Under the pieces are notes generated by a model. It had not been told where the DNA came from. It made no database searches and saw only the letters and a list, made by a program, of their open reading frames with translations. The translations under genes were made by a program, and so were the position numbers. A DNA stretch of 64,000 nucleotides, taken from positions 11,989,001-12,053,000 of the forward strand of contig CAMQGK010000565.1 in NCBI GenBank assembly GCA_947000775.1, given 5' to 3'. Shown here piece after piece: positions 48,057-60,800 of the stretch (position 1 is its first letter; the number at the start of each line of letters is the position of its first letter). This stretch comes from Pterois miles (Eukaryota > Chordata > Actinopteri > Perciformes > Scorpaenidae).

Positions 48057-48647
48057 ATGGAGCTGTCGGATATCTCTTTCCCCATCCCCGCCGCCGATGA
48101 TTTCTATGACGACCCCTGCTTCAACACCAGCGACATGCACTTCTTCGAGGACCTGGACCCGCGGCTGGTCCATGTGGGCCTGCTGAAGCCGGACGACTCC
48201 TCCTCTTCACCCTCGCCCTCCCCTTCTTCCTCCTCTTCTTCCTCCCCGTCCTCCCTGCTGCACCTCCATCACCACGCCGAGGTGGAGGACGACGAGCACG
48301 TCCGCGCCCCCAGCGGGCACCACCAGGCGGGCCGCTGCCTGCTCTGGGCCTGCAAGGCCTGCAAGCGGAAGACCACCAACGCGGACCGGCGGAAGGCGGC
48401 CACGCTGCGGGAGCGCCGGCGGCTCAGCAAGGTCAACGACGCCTTCGAGACCCTGAAGCGCTGCACGTCGGCCAACCCCAACCAGCGGCTGCCCAAAGTG
48501 GAGATCCTGCGCAACGCCATCAGCTACATCGAGTCCCTGCAGGCGCTGCTGCGCGGCGGGCAGGACGACGGCTTCTACCCGGTGCTGGAGCACTACAGCG
48601 GGGACTCGGACGCCTCCAGCCCCCGCTCCAACTGCTCCGACGGCATG
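48057..48647 (+). CDS. myod1: myod1 exon 1 coding part
   Basis: 197 codons from the start ATG to a phase-0 donor (GGCATG|GTGAGT). It carries the activation region, the Ser/Pro tract, the His/Cys motif and the whole bHLH, as in other vertebrate MyoD genes. The exon is very GC-rich against AT-rich introns, so its antisense frames are long and open by chance. Confidence 0.95.
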
Positions 48648-50782
48648 GTGAGTTCAGGGACTGACAGGTGTTACAGACGGGGAGAAGGGGGGTCCGTGGA
48701 GAGGAGGCCGTCTGAGCGCTTTGGAAAGTCTCCGGTGCGTCTTTACGCACGGACAAGTTGCAAGTTTCGCTTCAGTTACTTTGGTTTTGACAAACTTTTA
48801 GTTTTTATTTTTACTTTTTGATATCTTAGATTTATTCTTAAGTTAAGTTCGTTGATCAAATTTAGATTTTAAAGGTTTGTTTTTTCCTTTTATTTGGTAC
48901 ATTTCGTGTAATCTCACTCTCACAGCGCATCGCTGCTCTTCATTTAATCTGACTTTGTAATTATTTGTAATGTAGTCGAAAAGGAAAAAGAAAATAGTTC
49001 AAATGCAAAGTTTGCATTTTTTCCTCAGTGAATCTCGATTTATAGCAACATCTTAGTTTTTAGTTTTTGTTAGATGTCCTCCTTTCTGTCCTCAATCTGG
49101 GTCCATTTACACCTCAATGTTTTAAAAGAAGGTTTTAAAATCTTATTTTAAATGTCAAAAGATGTTTAAGCACTGTTGCAGTTATCAACATCCTCTTAAC
49201 GAACGCATCGAAAGAAATTCACCGGATCATTTCTTGTTAGTTTTTAATTATTTGATATGATTTGACTTTTCTTTGGTCTAATAATATTTCTAACCCAGAA
49301 GATCTCCTCACTATAACTAATATTTTTTTTGTAGTTTTACTGTCGATCAGTAGTTTGTTGTGATTTTATTTATAATACGAATCTTTTTCTACAGTTTTTC
49401 TAAATTATTTTCAACTCGTTATCTATTTCTCTTCTGGACTGAGTGCTACAACACGTGGTTTCAGATTTTCTCTGATATGATTATAATAATCACGAGTTTC
49501 TGTCGCTCATTTCTGCAGAAATATTATTGAACATAATTTCTCTTTTCTGTCCGCAGACGGATTTTAACGGGCCGACCTGTCCGTCAAACAGAAGAGGGAG
49601 TTTTGACAGCTCTTATTTCTCCGAGACTCCAAACGGTAAGAAACCCAAAAGGACACATAATAATATAATAAATATGATATTTTAATATTACCAGCTAACA
49701 GGCCAATTAGGCTGCTAATTAAAATAATTCAGCCCCGATAATAAAACAAAGAAAAACAGAAGAAGCAATAAAAACCTGATGAGGCCAATAAAAATAAAAT
49801 GATTCTTTGAATTGTCAGGTATAAAAACAAGCAGCGTTTGTATTAAAAATAAATAAATGTTAAATAGAGTAATGTATGTTTGTTGTTTTAGTGGCAAAAC
49901 ATAGAAATTCAAAGTTTTTTATTGAAAATATGTCAAGAAAAATGTAATTTAAATTCATGATTTTAACTGCAACTTTTATGTCACTTAATTAATTTAATCC
50001 TAAAAGTTTAATTTTACTGGGTTTCCATCCACATGTTTACTGAAATTTATTTCTGTTTAGTTTAATCCAGATATGAATTTTAAAAAAGTACAGCAGTTTG
50101 TAAAAATTCTCATGTTTTTATTTACAGTAAATCCAAATATTTAAATAGAAATCAAACACATGGAATAAAAAAAAGCAGGAAAATAATGGTTTGCTATACT
50201 TATATATAAATATAGACGATATATAAATATAGGTAAATGTTATACTTATAGCTAAATATATATATAAATATAAAATACTGGTAAATAAATGTAGGTACAT
50301 GCTATACATATATATAGAAATAAATATAAATACAGTACATGCTGTACTTTGATGATTAAACTCATTTAAGATTAAACTACTTTTAACAGTTGAACCAGAA
50401 TAAATAAATAAATGAAGTAGATCATGTTCATTTTTCTGGATAATTTTGTGGTTTAACAGTAAATCTTAAAGAAAATATCAAACTTTTATTGAGAACAATA
50501 CTACTACTACTACTACTACTACTACTAATAATAATGATAATAAATACTTGGTTTGGTGCAGGCGGTCTGAAGAGTAACCGGAGCTCGGTGGTCTCCAGTC
50601 TGGACTGCCTGTCCAGCATCGTGGAGCGGATCTCCACCGACAACAGCAGCCTGCTGGCGGCCGCCGACGGAACCGGATCCTCGCCGACGGACCCCGCCGT
50701 GGAGCCACCGGCCCCAGGGCCCGCCCGGGTCCCCTCCCCGACCGCCAGCCAGGACCCCAACCTGATCTATCAAGTCCTATAG
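48057..50782 (+). CDS. myod1: MyoD, myogenic bHLH transcription factor (3 exons, complete)
   Basis: Nuclear transcription factor that binds E-boxes (CANNTG) as a heterodimer with E proteins and commits cells to skeletal muscle. Joined exons 48057-48647, 49557-49635 and 50562-50782 give 891 nt, 296 residues. Seen: acidic N-terminal activation region (1-35), a Ser/Pro tract (about 48-66), the His/Cys-rich motif with CLLWACKACKRK (about 94-105), basic region about 109-122 holding the myogenic Ala115-Thr116 pair and Lys125, helix-loop-helix to about 166, a helix III region (SSVVSSLDCLSSIVERIS, about 231-248), and the ending IYQVL. The start lies in a strong context (ACCATGG) after a TATA box. Oddity: Leu117 where most MyoD proteins have Met. 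Acanthopterygian fish have myod1 and myod2; length (near 297 aa) and the Ser-rich insert, as I remember the families, favour myod1. The family is certain, the paralogue less so. Confidence 0.95.
49557..49635 (+). CDS. myod1: myod1 exon 2
   Basis: 79 nt after acceptor TCTGTCCGCAG, starting TDFNGPTC and ending in phase 1 at AAACG|GTAAGA. The small middle exon with conserved FDSSYFSETPN is typical of MyoD. Intron 1 is 909 bp and intron 2 is 926 bp. Confidence 0.93.
50499..50530. repeat. (CTA)n microsatellite in myod1 intron 2
   Basis: (TAC)n of about 10 units then AATAATAAT, ending about 30 nt before the acceptor of exon 3. Confidence 0.9.
50562..50782 (+). CDS. myod1: myod1 exon 3 coding part with stop
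   Basis: 221 nt after acceptor TTTGGTGCAG, with helix III and the ending NLIYQVL then TAG. The stretch between helix III and the C-terminus is rich in Ala, Pro and Gly and is the least conserved part of the family. A (CTA)n run followed by AT-rich sequence sits about 35-60 nt before the acceptor, where the branch point would lie. Confidence 0.93.
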
Positions 50783-52075
50783 ACCCTCCCACCTGAGACT
50801 TTACCATCCCGTCACACCGTCCAGTCACACAACAATCAGTGAAAACAGACTTTTCACTGACTTTAATTTCATCTGAAAGTTTCTGGGCTGAACTGAGTCT
50901 TCACAACCTGTTTGCATCGACTTTTATCATTTAGAAATGTGTCTGTTCACACCTGGTTTTACTTAAACTGAGAGGTATGGAAGCTCATTACTGCCAAGAA
51001 AAAAAAAGTGTGAAAAATCATTTGTGACAAGTTTGTCAAAACTTTAAAAAAAAAATCTTAAAGCCCATTTACTAATCTTTCACAGTCTTCATCAGTGGAT
51101 GGAGTTTAATATTTTATATCAGATTTTATAGATTTTATAGTTACTGAACAAACTCCACGAGCTGATGAAGATTGTGATAAATAGGTGAAAGATCTGGAAA
51201 CGGGCTTTGAGTTAACAGCAACAAAAAGGTCATTTATTTAATATTAATTCAGCCTTAATTCAATAACTGTTAGATCAAGAATAAAAATAATCAGTTGTAA
51301 AAAAGATAAAAAAAAAAAAAACAGGGAATATAATAAATACAAATGAAAGTTAGAAAATGGTCACAATGATTTTATCATTCCAAAGTTTTCATGCATTAGA
51401 TTTATTTTCCTGGCAGGAATGAGCTTCCATATTTCTGCATATTTACCCTCCAAATTCTCTTTCCTGCTGTTAAAATAAGCACATTTTACATTTAGATAAA
51501 ACCACGTGAATGCTGGGAAATGTAGTTTGTTTAAACAGGTTTGCTGATGAATACAAATCAGTTCAGTTCTTGCTGTATTTTTTATTTTAAGTTATGAGTT
51601 AAATATTTTAAAGGCTCAGTTTGAGCCATTCAGATGGATTTTTCTTCCTTTGTGTGTAAAAGTCTATTTGATGAAGGACGGAGGCCAAAAAACAAAAACA
51701 ACAAAAAAAACATCCATTTACATTCCTCCACTTTCGTCCATCTGAAGTCGTAAAAAGCCCCAGCTGTTCATTTCCCTCAGAAAGAAAAGAAAAATAACAA
51801 CGATGCCGATCAAAACGACAGATTTCAGTGCAGGAGTTCAGACCTCCTTCCTGTCACAGTCAAACTCAAACACATTGATTTCATTCGCTGCAGCGGAGGA
51901 CCATTTTTCTGTTTCTGTACATATTATGTAAATAAGAGCTGATTTGTTCCAACTGAACGTATTAATTATGTATTTAATGTTTCTTTATGTGCTTTTGTTT
52001 GTTGTGAAAATGTTAAACTTTATATTTATACATCTGAAAACTGAGTGAGTCTAATAAATGAACCTGCTTATTTAT
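50783..52075 (+). other. myod1: myod1 3' UTR with polyadenylation signal
   Basis: AT-rich sequence after the stop up to AATAAA at 52053-52058, with likely cleavage about 15-20 nt later. The UTR of about 1.3 kb contains several T-rich and A-rich runs and no open frame of note. The exact end is inferred from the signal only. Confidence 0.6.
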
Positions 52076-53112
52076 ACAAAAAACACGACTCTGCTGTTTA
52101 ATTTGAATTATTTATTTTATGATGAACTAAATTTAACATTTTCATTTTTCATTCAGGATAACAGTCATTTTAATGAAAAAACTACAAAAGCAACATTTAA
52201 TATTTTAACACAAAAACCAGCACACATGAACATTTAGTTTATTTGGGTCAAACATATTTAATAAGTTTATAACTTTATCAATATTTACTTATTAACTACA
52301 GCTATGAATGATTTTAAATAAAAACCTTTAATTTTATTTTCATACCAGTCTTTTCCAAACATATTTGCTTTAATGCACATCTATAATTCAATTTAAATAT
52401 ATATTTTTATTTGGGTATCCATTTTTTGTAAAGGTTTATTATCCTGCTTTTAAAACATTAAAATGACTTGATTTTTAAAATAAGTGTCTCCGGGAAAACA
52501 TTTTACTTTAGAGTGAAATGGTTAATTTTAATATGATTATAATAATCGTCACGAAAACACAACTGGCTTTTAGATATTAATCTTCAAGAATAATAACATA
52601 ATATTGCATACCAGCGTTTTCAGAACAACTCTACTTTTAATGCACCTTTAAAATTCAGTTTAAACATATTATATTGTAAATGTTTATCGTCTTGCTTTTA
52701 AGACAGCTGCACAAATTATTTGATTTTGACCAGGAAGATGTTTTAATTTAGTAAAGAGGTAGATTTTACTATTATGAATGTAATTGTCTGTAAAACACAA
52801 TATTTGCATTTTTCAACACAAGCAGCTGAGTAAATAGTTCAACCTTTAAACCTGTGAACTCAGAGCTGCAGCGCCACCGTGTGGTCGCACTGGAGAACAG
52901 CATCTATGAAACTGGTTCTTGTGTTTCATGTTTTCAGGGTTTTTAGGGTTTTGAGGAGAAAGAGGCCGAGGAAACCCCGAGGAGCCGGCTGGAGATCTAG
53001 AGAGTTTTAACCTCTGACCAAGAGGCTCATGACTTGTTCTTCGACTTGGAAAGTGAAGCGAGTTCACGTTTCTGTGTAAGACTGAAACTGGGTGTAATCA
53101 TTAATGCGTTCC

Positions 53113-53249
53113 CACAGTCAGCCATCACACCTGTTTCCTGTTCTGTCAGTCAGGTGGTGAGGAATCAGTGGGAAGACCTCTAAAAATACACCAAACAAAG
53201 AAAGATTATTAATCGGACCATGAAGTCTGTTTTATGACCAAAAACTGAT
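53113..53249 (+). repeat. Direct duplication, left copy
   Basis: CACAGTCAGCCATCACACCT through ATGAAGTCTGTTTTATGACC, repeated at 54083-54233 about 970 bp away. It lies in the gap between myod1 and tnnt3. Confidence 0.85.
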
Positions 53250-54082
53250 CCAGTTTTTTAAAGAAAACTTTTTAATTACAGAAACTTGCTTCTCAAAATG
53301 TACTTTTCCAAAACAGGTTCTTTGGACCTCAATATAGTATTTCTAGTATAGTATCTAACTTTCCTCTAGTACTCTTACTCGTAAATATTCATAAAGTTTA
53401 ATCTGATTCATATTGATTGACGTGACTATCCCTTTCTTTTTGTGATACTCGTCACAACTGTCAACCACATCTTTTCGAGTGTGCAGCGACATGTGATGCA
53501 TATGTCAATATCCGCTCCAGTCTTTTCAAAATAAAACTACTACTAAAAGATCACAGTTTGGAATAACATCAGAGACAAAAACTATTTAGTGATCTTTCGA
53601 AAATTGTGGCGCTTTATACTTCCTGGTTCACAATTACATAGACGAATATATGAACTGATTTTGTGCCGACAGCCACAAAACAGAAATTTCAATGTACATG
53701 AATCAATACATCACATTTTGTTTGTGAACAAATGAACTGCTGTGTGACTGAAAGCAGCTGAATTTAATGCTTTTTCCTACTGTGACATGACAACAGCTGT
53801 TGTGGGGAATTGTGGGAACGTCAAGACGCTTCGCTGGTTATTTTTGATGCGTATACCGGTACGTATCCAGACCAGCTGGTGGTCTCTGAGACTAAGAGGT
53901 GTTGCCTGAGTGAAATGTGCTGGTTGCGTCGAGTATAAACTCAAAACAGCCTCAGTCTTCTTTCTAAAATATCTCTTTTCTAAATCAGGTCCAACCTTGT
54001 ATCCCCACAGCTACCAAACCGACGTGAAACCGGATCAGAGCTTTCTGACACACTTTATAGACGTGTACCTGCACACAGGTGT

Positions 54083-54233
54083 TCACAGTCAACCATCACA
54101 CCTGTTTCCTGTTCTGATAGTCAGGTGGTGAGGAATCAGTGGGAAGACTTGGATTCAAGCCTCTAAAAATACACCAAACAAAGAATGATTATTAATCGGA
54201 CCATGAAGTCTGTTTTATGACCAAGAACTGATG
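54083..54233 (+). repeat. Direct duplication, right copy
   Basis: Nearly the same as 53113-53249, with about ten extra bases (TGGATTCAAG). Confidence 0.85.
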
Positions 54234-54564
54234 AATCTTGTAACATTATACTGTAGTATTTGTACATTTGACAAATGAAAATAATGCTATAAAGCCCTAA
54301 AAACTTTCCCTTTTAAAAGTTTTTTTAAACATCTTAATTCAGTCACTGCACCACCTTGTTTATTGATTAAATACTGTAAGAAACAGAGTATTTGGCTAAA
54401 ATAAAGATGTTTTTAGACTATGAATGCAGAGCTTCTGCATATCCTGCTGACTAAACCATTAAACACCAAGTTCAATTCAACTCTGCGGTTAGAAAACAGT
54501 GTTGAACAAACGACTGGCTGAAAAATACTGAACTTTATTGATTTCTGAATAACAACAGCTCTAC

Positions 54565-54834
54565 AGACAGGGCTTGAAGTGTCACACTTTATTTACAAAA
54601 ATACTGAGAACCAAACAGCTGAGGGCGAGGAAGCATGATGGCGAAACAAGTTATTTTTTATTCCTATTGAACAGCAGCTAAAGGCTCCTGGTTGCATGTA
54701 TCGGGACGTGGGTTGATAACCGCAAAGTCCACCTCAGCGTTAAGGGCTTCTTCTGAGCTACGACCTTCGCCACAGTGTGCGTTGTTTCATCAGGCGTGTG
54801 TCCGAGACGATCGCAGTTTGGCCTCTGAGACGAT
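54565..54834 (-). other. tnnt3: tnnt3 3' UTR with polyadenylation signal
   Basis: Sequence after the tnnt3 stop. AATAAA on the minus strand at 54588-54593, with another about 55 nt further at 54533-54538 (CAATAAAG). UTR length is about 270 nt if the first is used. Confidence 0.65.
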
Positions 54835-54871
54835 CTACTTTCTGCGGCGAGCGGCGGCTCCCTTCTTGCTG
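54835..54871 (-). CDS. tnnt3: tnnt3 last exon, coding part with stop
   Basis: After acceptor CCGTATTACAG: completes Phe or His, then SKKGAAARRRK and TAG. A short basic C-terminus is typical of fish fast troponin T. Confidence 0.92.
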
Positions 54872-57800
54872 CTGTAATACGGAAAAACAAACAAAACACG
54901 GAAACATGTCAGGACTCTTTGTTAACATTTGACGGTTGGCTGTTTCACACTTCAGGGTGCCTCACTTAAAGACGTGTTCCCCCACCCATTTTGGATGTTA
55001 TCAGTCCACTGAATGGGCGCTATCAGAGGTTATCACTACCATTATAATGCTTCAGATGGGCCAAACTGCACCGACCACGTTGGGAAAGTGAAACTTGGTG
55101 TTGTGAATTTAACAACCCGGTCTCACAGGAAGGCGTATAAATACCACAACATCACACAGACATTCTTCACGTCATGAGCACAAATTTTATCTTCTTGCAA
55201 GTCATTTGTACACAGTTTTTCGCATGTCATTTGAACACTGCGCAAATGTCCGCAGTTAAGTTTAGGCAAGCACTTGGTTAGGGTAAGGGAATATGTCACG
55301 GTTGGGTTTAAAATAAGCAAGTAAACTAAGTAAAACACATGAGAAAACAACTATGGAAAACACTAATGTAACTTAGAAAACAAAACACAGCTCAGCAATG
55401 GTCTTGAACACAGTCCCGTGTTTGTTGGACCTTCCCACCATAAGCGATCGTTCTTGCTTTTTATACTTTGTCACCAACTCTTACCGTACCATTTATATAC
55501 TGACGCTAAGTGCCTTGCGTATTATCGTGGCATTTATACGCTTTTTTGTGCAAACGGGCAGGAATTGAAACAAAACATCTTTAGGTTTAGGCAACAAAAC
55601 TACTTGGTTAGGTTTAGAAAAAGATTGTGGTTTGGGTTAAAATAAATATGTTTGTTAGCATTCGTTATTAGCATTTCCCTGCTACAGTCAATTTAAAAGT
55701 AACTGAACAATGAAAATGTATTTCATGAAATGGAACAAAATAGAAGCCTCGCCTACAGGGTGTGAAAGAATGGAGATCATGTTTATCATATTTTAAACTG
55801 CTTATATTACAAAATAATAAAAAGAGAAAAAAGTCTAGATCATAAAGTACTGTTTTGTGACCATGAGAACTAGAACAGCTTCCGTTTTACACATGTAAAT
55901 GTTTCAAAGGGGTTTCAAGCTACATGCAAAATGGCAAAAAAAGCAAAGTTTCCAGCCTACATCATTACAGTCAGATGTCACTGTTCAATCACAAACTCAT
56001 GCAACACTTACCTGCACAAACTGAATCATTACTGAGTCCAACAGCCACTAACTGTCAGACCTTTACAGTTACTGTCGTAATGGCTCACACACAACGAAGT
56101 AAAGGCGTCAGTATGAAGAGAAGCACCCGGAACGTTACACTAAAAAAGGGACGCATTGACCGGTATAACCTTTTTTAGAGAATGCCAGAGAACACTCCTC
56201 CCCTACCGACACTGGATAATACCAGTGTGTTCACAGTTATAGTGAAGTGTAAGCTCTTATTAATGGGAACATAATATAACACACAATATGTTTGGACATT
56301 ACAGAAGCAGCACAAACACAAAGAAGTACTGACCAGGCGTTACGTAGCAGAAAGAAAAGTAATATGTGCGCACTGATCGCTAAATCAAGCTAACGAATTA
56401 ATAATGTTGTTTTAAATCTTTGCTTGATTTAGCAAATCATTTGACTGGACCTCCGTGAAGACAAACAAAAGCAGCAACTTGCTTTTTCCAATAAATAAAC
56501 ATAAAAAACATAAACAGTATACAGCAGATTAGCTTTTTAGTCATCAAATGTTTTTCAGGAGGGTAAAGTTAAACCAAGATGGAAAGCTAATATTATGAAA
56601 CCCTGTTATTAGCTGTAAACAATTCAGTTTAGTTATGCTAAGCTTTCTACGTTAGCTAGTTAGCTAGTTAGCTAGCCATATTAGCCTTCAGCTATATTAG
56701 CTGGTCAGCTAGCCTGCTAAACTTCCAGAAGGGCACAAGTAAAACGTTTGTGTTAACTTTTAGCTTATTAGCCTGTTGGTTTTATAGACTAAAATTCAAC
56801 CTGTTGTAGAAATATAATATTTCCAAATAGCTAAAGTCACAGTCGTGGTGACAAACTGCTGCTGTGTGACATGTATGAACAGTGAGCCTCCATGTCGGTA
56901 TTTTTCCAGGCCTGTATTTGGGCCCAAACACTCACGCTGGTGGTGTTTTGTGTGTTTACGGCTTCTTTTTGGGTTCAACAAATTTCCACTGAAAATTGGC
57001 AGAATTATATGGAGGAAAAAAAGTCCTAATTCTGAGAGTTATGGATGAAAAAGTGGATGCGAATAAAGGCTTCAAACTTTAGAGTGAAGCCAGTTTAGAT
57101 ACTGAAACTGTAAATCTTCTCCTGTGTGTCTTTCCACTATCGAACCTGATCTGTCCTCAGCAGCAGCTTTCTGCCATAAACCGTCCTGGACGGTGGTGAC
57201 GGGTATTCCCGGTTAAGTGATGGGTTAACGTGAACAGCTGGAGGGTTTTGGGATTAGCCTGCCGGGCGTCAGGGAGCCCAGCGGTGACAGTACTTACTGC
57301 TTCTGTAACTCATCGATGCGATTCCTGTACGTGAGCACCTGAAAAACGACACAGCAGCAGCTTTAACACATTTACCTCTGAGGACGACTTCCCTCTGCTC
57401 TCCTTTAACAGGCTCCATGGGCTGAAAGCTGCAGACTGAGGCATCATGGGAAACCACGGCGGGGTCATGCATATATAATCCTCCATATTCACGTTTATTC
57501 GGTTTGACCAGAGTGTCCTAAAAGAGACACTATTAACGCCCGTCGTGGTTTCCTCCCAGAAAAGGAAGGAGAATAGTTTAGAGACACTCGGCTTCAGCTC
57601 GGCTCTGAAACCTCCGACTCACCTGTTGGACCGCTCGCTCACACACCTGGCCGAATCATCCGGACCAGGACAGAATGTGGAGGAGCTCGGTCACCCAGCA
57701 CCATCTTTACCTCCACTTCAGATCATTTATCTGCTTATAACCGAAGAGTTTGACCCCAAAATGACATCAATAACAAAATAACAGCTAAAAAAAGACATTG

Positions 57801-60800
57801 TTAAAAGATATATTCTCATATTTTTTTTACCTTATAAAAAATCTTTTACATTATAGGGAGAAACCCGTATTTTTTAGTATGAATAGTACTCATAAAATAT
57901 TTGGCTTTAACCTGGTTGAGATAAAGAAAAATGGCTCACAAAACTAAAACCACAACGTATCCTCATACAACAGTTCATTTGATATCTTACGAAAAGTTTG
58001 GAATATTTTGTGTGTTTTCCTACGAATGTTCAGCAACACGCATCAGTTTACGCTCGTTATATGCATACAGTCTTTTCAAAATAAACTACATCTTCACAGG
58101 AAACTACTTAGGTTTAGGAAAAGCTTGTGGTTAACATAACTACAGAAGTGGCGTTACTTAAGTACAGAGGTTACGTGACACATAAATAAATGAATGTTGA
58201 CTTACATTAATAAATATTCTTGTCAACATAAATAAAGAGATTTTGGCAACGTTTTTATTTTTTTAAACTACATCGTCTTGTCTTAGTCCTGGAGGAAAAT
58301 GTTGCCGAACATATTTATTCGTAGTTTTACTGAGGAAAAGATCGTGGTTTGGGTTAAAATAACTACGGATGTGGTGCAGCTGAAGCACCTGACAAATGGA
58401 TCAACTGTGACTTCTGGTTTCATTCAGGTCCAGTGTCTTTTTTTTGGTTTTTATAGTTCCTGTTCATGATTGCGTGGATTAAATTATGTATTAATTTTGT
58501 GGGATTATATGAATTATAGTGCATATCTTTCTGCAGCTATAGCTAGGAGCGGTGTATGACACCAGCCTGAAAGCTGTGGAGCCTTGTGGATGTTCAGATG
58601 TCACTTTAGGAAACAAACTCTTCGGTTCCCTCCTTGTGTTTTTTGTTGCTGGTGGTGTGTCGCCTCCTCTCTCGGCCAGCGGGGGGCGCTCTGGTTCTCA
58701 TTGACCTTCCTTCATGCTAACATGCAGCGAGCCTGAAGCCGGCAGGTCAAACGACCCTGCAGCTCTACTTACAATTTACTGAGCTCCTCCACTCTCTTAC
58801 GCAGGGTTGTAACCTGGAGGGAACCAAAGAGCACATCGAAGGTTCAAACCTGGAGGTTCGCTCAGCTGGACGCTCACCGGCATCAACAACAATGACAACA
58901 ACGACAACAACGACAACAACGACAACAAATAGCTGGTACAGTTGGAAGACAGTGTGGATTAATGGGTTTTTATCTGCTAGTTTTCCATGTGTAAACCAGC
59001 GCAGAAATCAGAGTACATACCGATGAAAAGCTGTGGATAAATGTGTTAATGAGGAGCATTTATGGCTGAGTAACCTTACGATGCAATACCTGACAAAGCA
59101 ACATGTTTCTTCTTTATGTTATTTTAAGAAATATAAACATTTTTTTCTACAAGACAACTATTATTTTTTTTTTTCAATTTAACAAAAGAAGCCAAACGTG
59201 TCAAAAATTAAATGTTGGCTAAACACAAACAATAGTACAGCAGTTACTTCTTAAGAAATTGCAATTTAAAACTGTCAAAATAATGATTTGAACCACTAAT
59301 TCATTCAATCATTCAGTCAAATCATAAATAAATAAGAAATTGACAATTGGCGGGGGTCTCACCTCGTACTTCTGCCTCTTCAGTCTCTCCATGTGGTCGA
59401 ACTTCTCAGACTCCAGCTGGGTCATCCATTCATGCAGCTCATTGATCTTATCCCTGCAGGAAACACCAGAACACGCCAGCATGAGTCAAATAAAGTGAAA
59501 CCCCTTCGAACACGACGACGCTCAGAGCAGAGGGGTTCGTTTCAGCGTCCTACTTCAGCTTGTCTTCACTCAGGTGGTCGATGTTGAGAGGTTTGCGTCT
59601 GCCGGCCAGGATCTTCTTCTTCTTCTCTCTCTCAGTCTCCTTCTTTCCTCCTCTCTTCTGGTCAGCCTGTTCAGTGAGGTAGTACTGGTTATCAGAAGTA
59701 CTCACGTCCAAATACATTAAGTACATTTATTTACTACTGTTAAGTCAATCTTCACATACTTGTATCTGAGTACTTAAACTTTTTATACCATGGGTACATT
59801 TTACTGATAATACTTTTACTTTGAATTCAGGATTTTTACTTGCTATGGAGTATTTAAAATGGAATTTCTACTTTTGCTTAAGCAAAGGATCTGAGTACTA
59901 CACAAATACCACAGTTCTAAAAACACTTTGTCACAAATAAAACTCTGTATTCAAAACTGTACTTATATACAAGTATAACAGTATTAGGAGCAAAATGAGC
60001 AAAAATGGGCTGTCAGTGTTACATTTTTACCTGATAAATATTATAGTCGACTGTACTGTCAGGTGGCTTAATTTAATTAAAATTTTAATTAAAATTTTTA
60101 ATTTTAATTTAATACATTACATAGTATTTTATATAGGACCATTATGGGAAATCTTAATCTGAAAAGTTACAACAGCTGTCAGACAAATGTAGTGCAGTAA
60201 AAAGTACAATATTTAGAAATATCTGAAATGTAGTGGAATCTAAGTATAAAGTAGTATAAAATAAGTACTTTAGAATTGTACGTACAGTATATGCTAAACT
60301 ACTAATACACAGTAGTATTCAAAGTATCTGAAACAGGCTCCACATTAGTGAAATATAAAATGCTCTTCATGTATTCATTAGTGATAAGAACAGAATAAAA
60401 TAATATTCTGTAATAAATACACAATTCTGCATAATGGTTTTCTTTTGATACTTTAGGTACATTTTACTGATAGTCTTCTGTACTTCTACATAATACAAAA
60501 TTTAAATGTTTTTTTATTTAAAAAATACTGAGTTTCAAGTAAACATCCTGCATTCAAAACCTTACTTACATAAAAGTATCCAAGTATTATGAACAAAAGT
60601 ACTCATTACGTTCCACGTTATACTACTGTAAACATTGCAGCCAACTAAGGGAGGTGGCTTCATTTACTTCATTTACTTTTGCTGTATGTTGTATTTTATA
60701 AGATGATTGTGTTTTTTTTGAAATCCTAATCTGAACAGCTGTCAGATAAATGTAGTTCAGTAAGAAGTACAATATTTACCTCTGACATGTAGTGGAATCA

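Larger units (their letters stand above)
52076..54564. other. Intergenic space between convergent myod1 and tnnt3
   Basis: About 2.5 kb of AT-rich sequence with the direct duplication at 53113/54083 and a CTCF-like motif at 52870-52884. No gene seen. Confidence 0.6.

Noticed and set aside
48207..48756. Antisense frames of 78-128 codons inside myod1 exon 1
   Set aside because: Shadows of a GC-rich coding exon; the sense frame is a clear MyoD.
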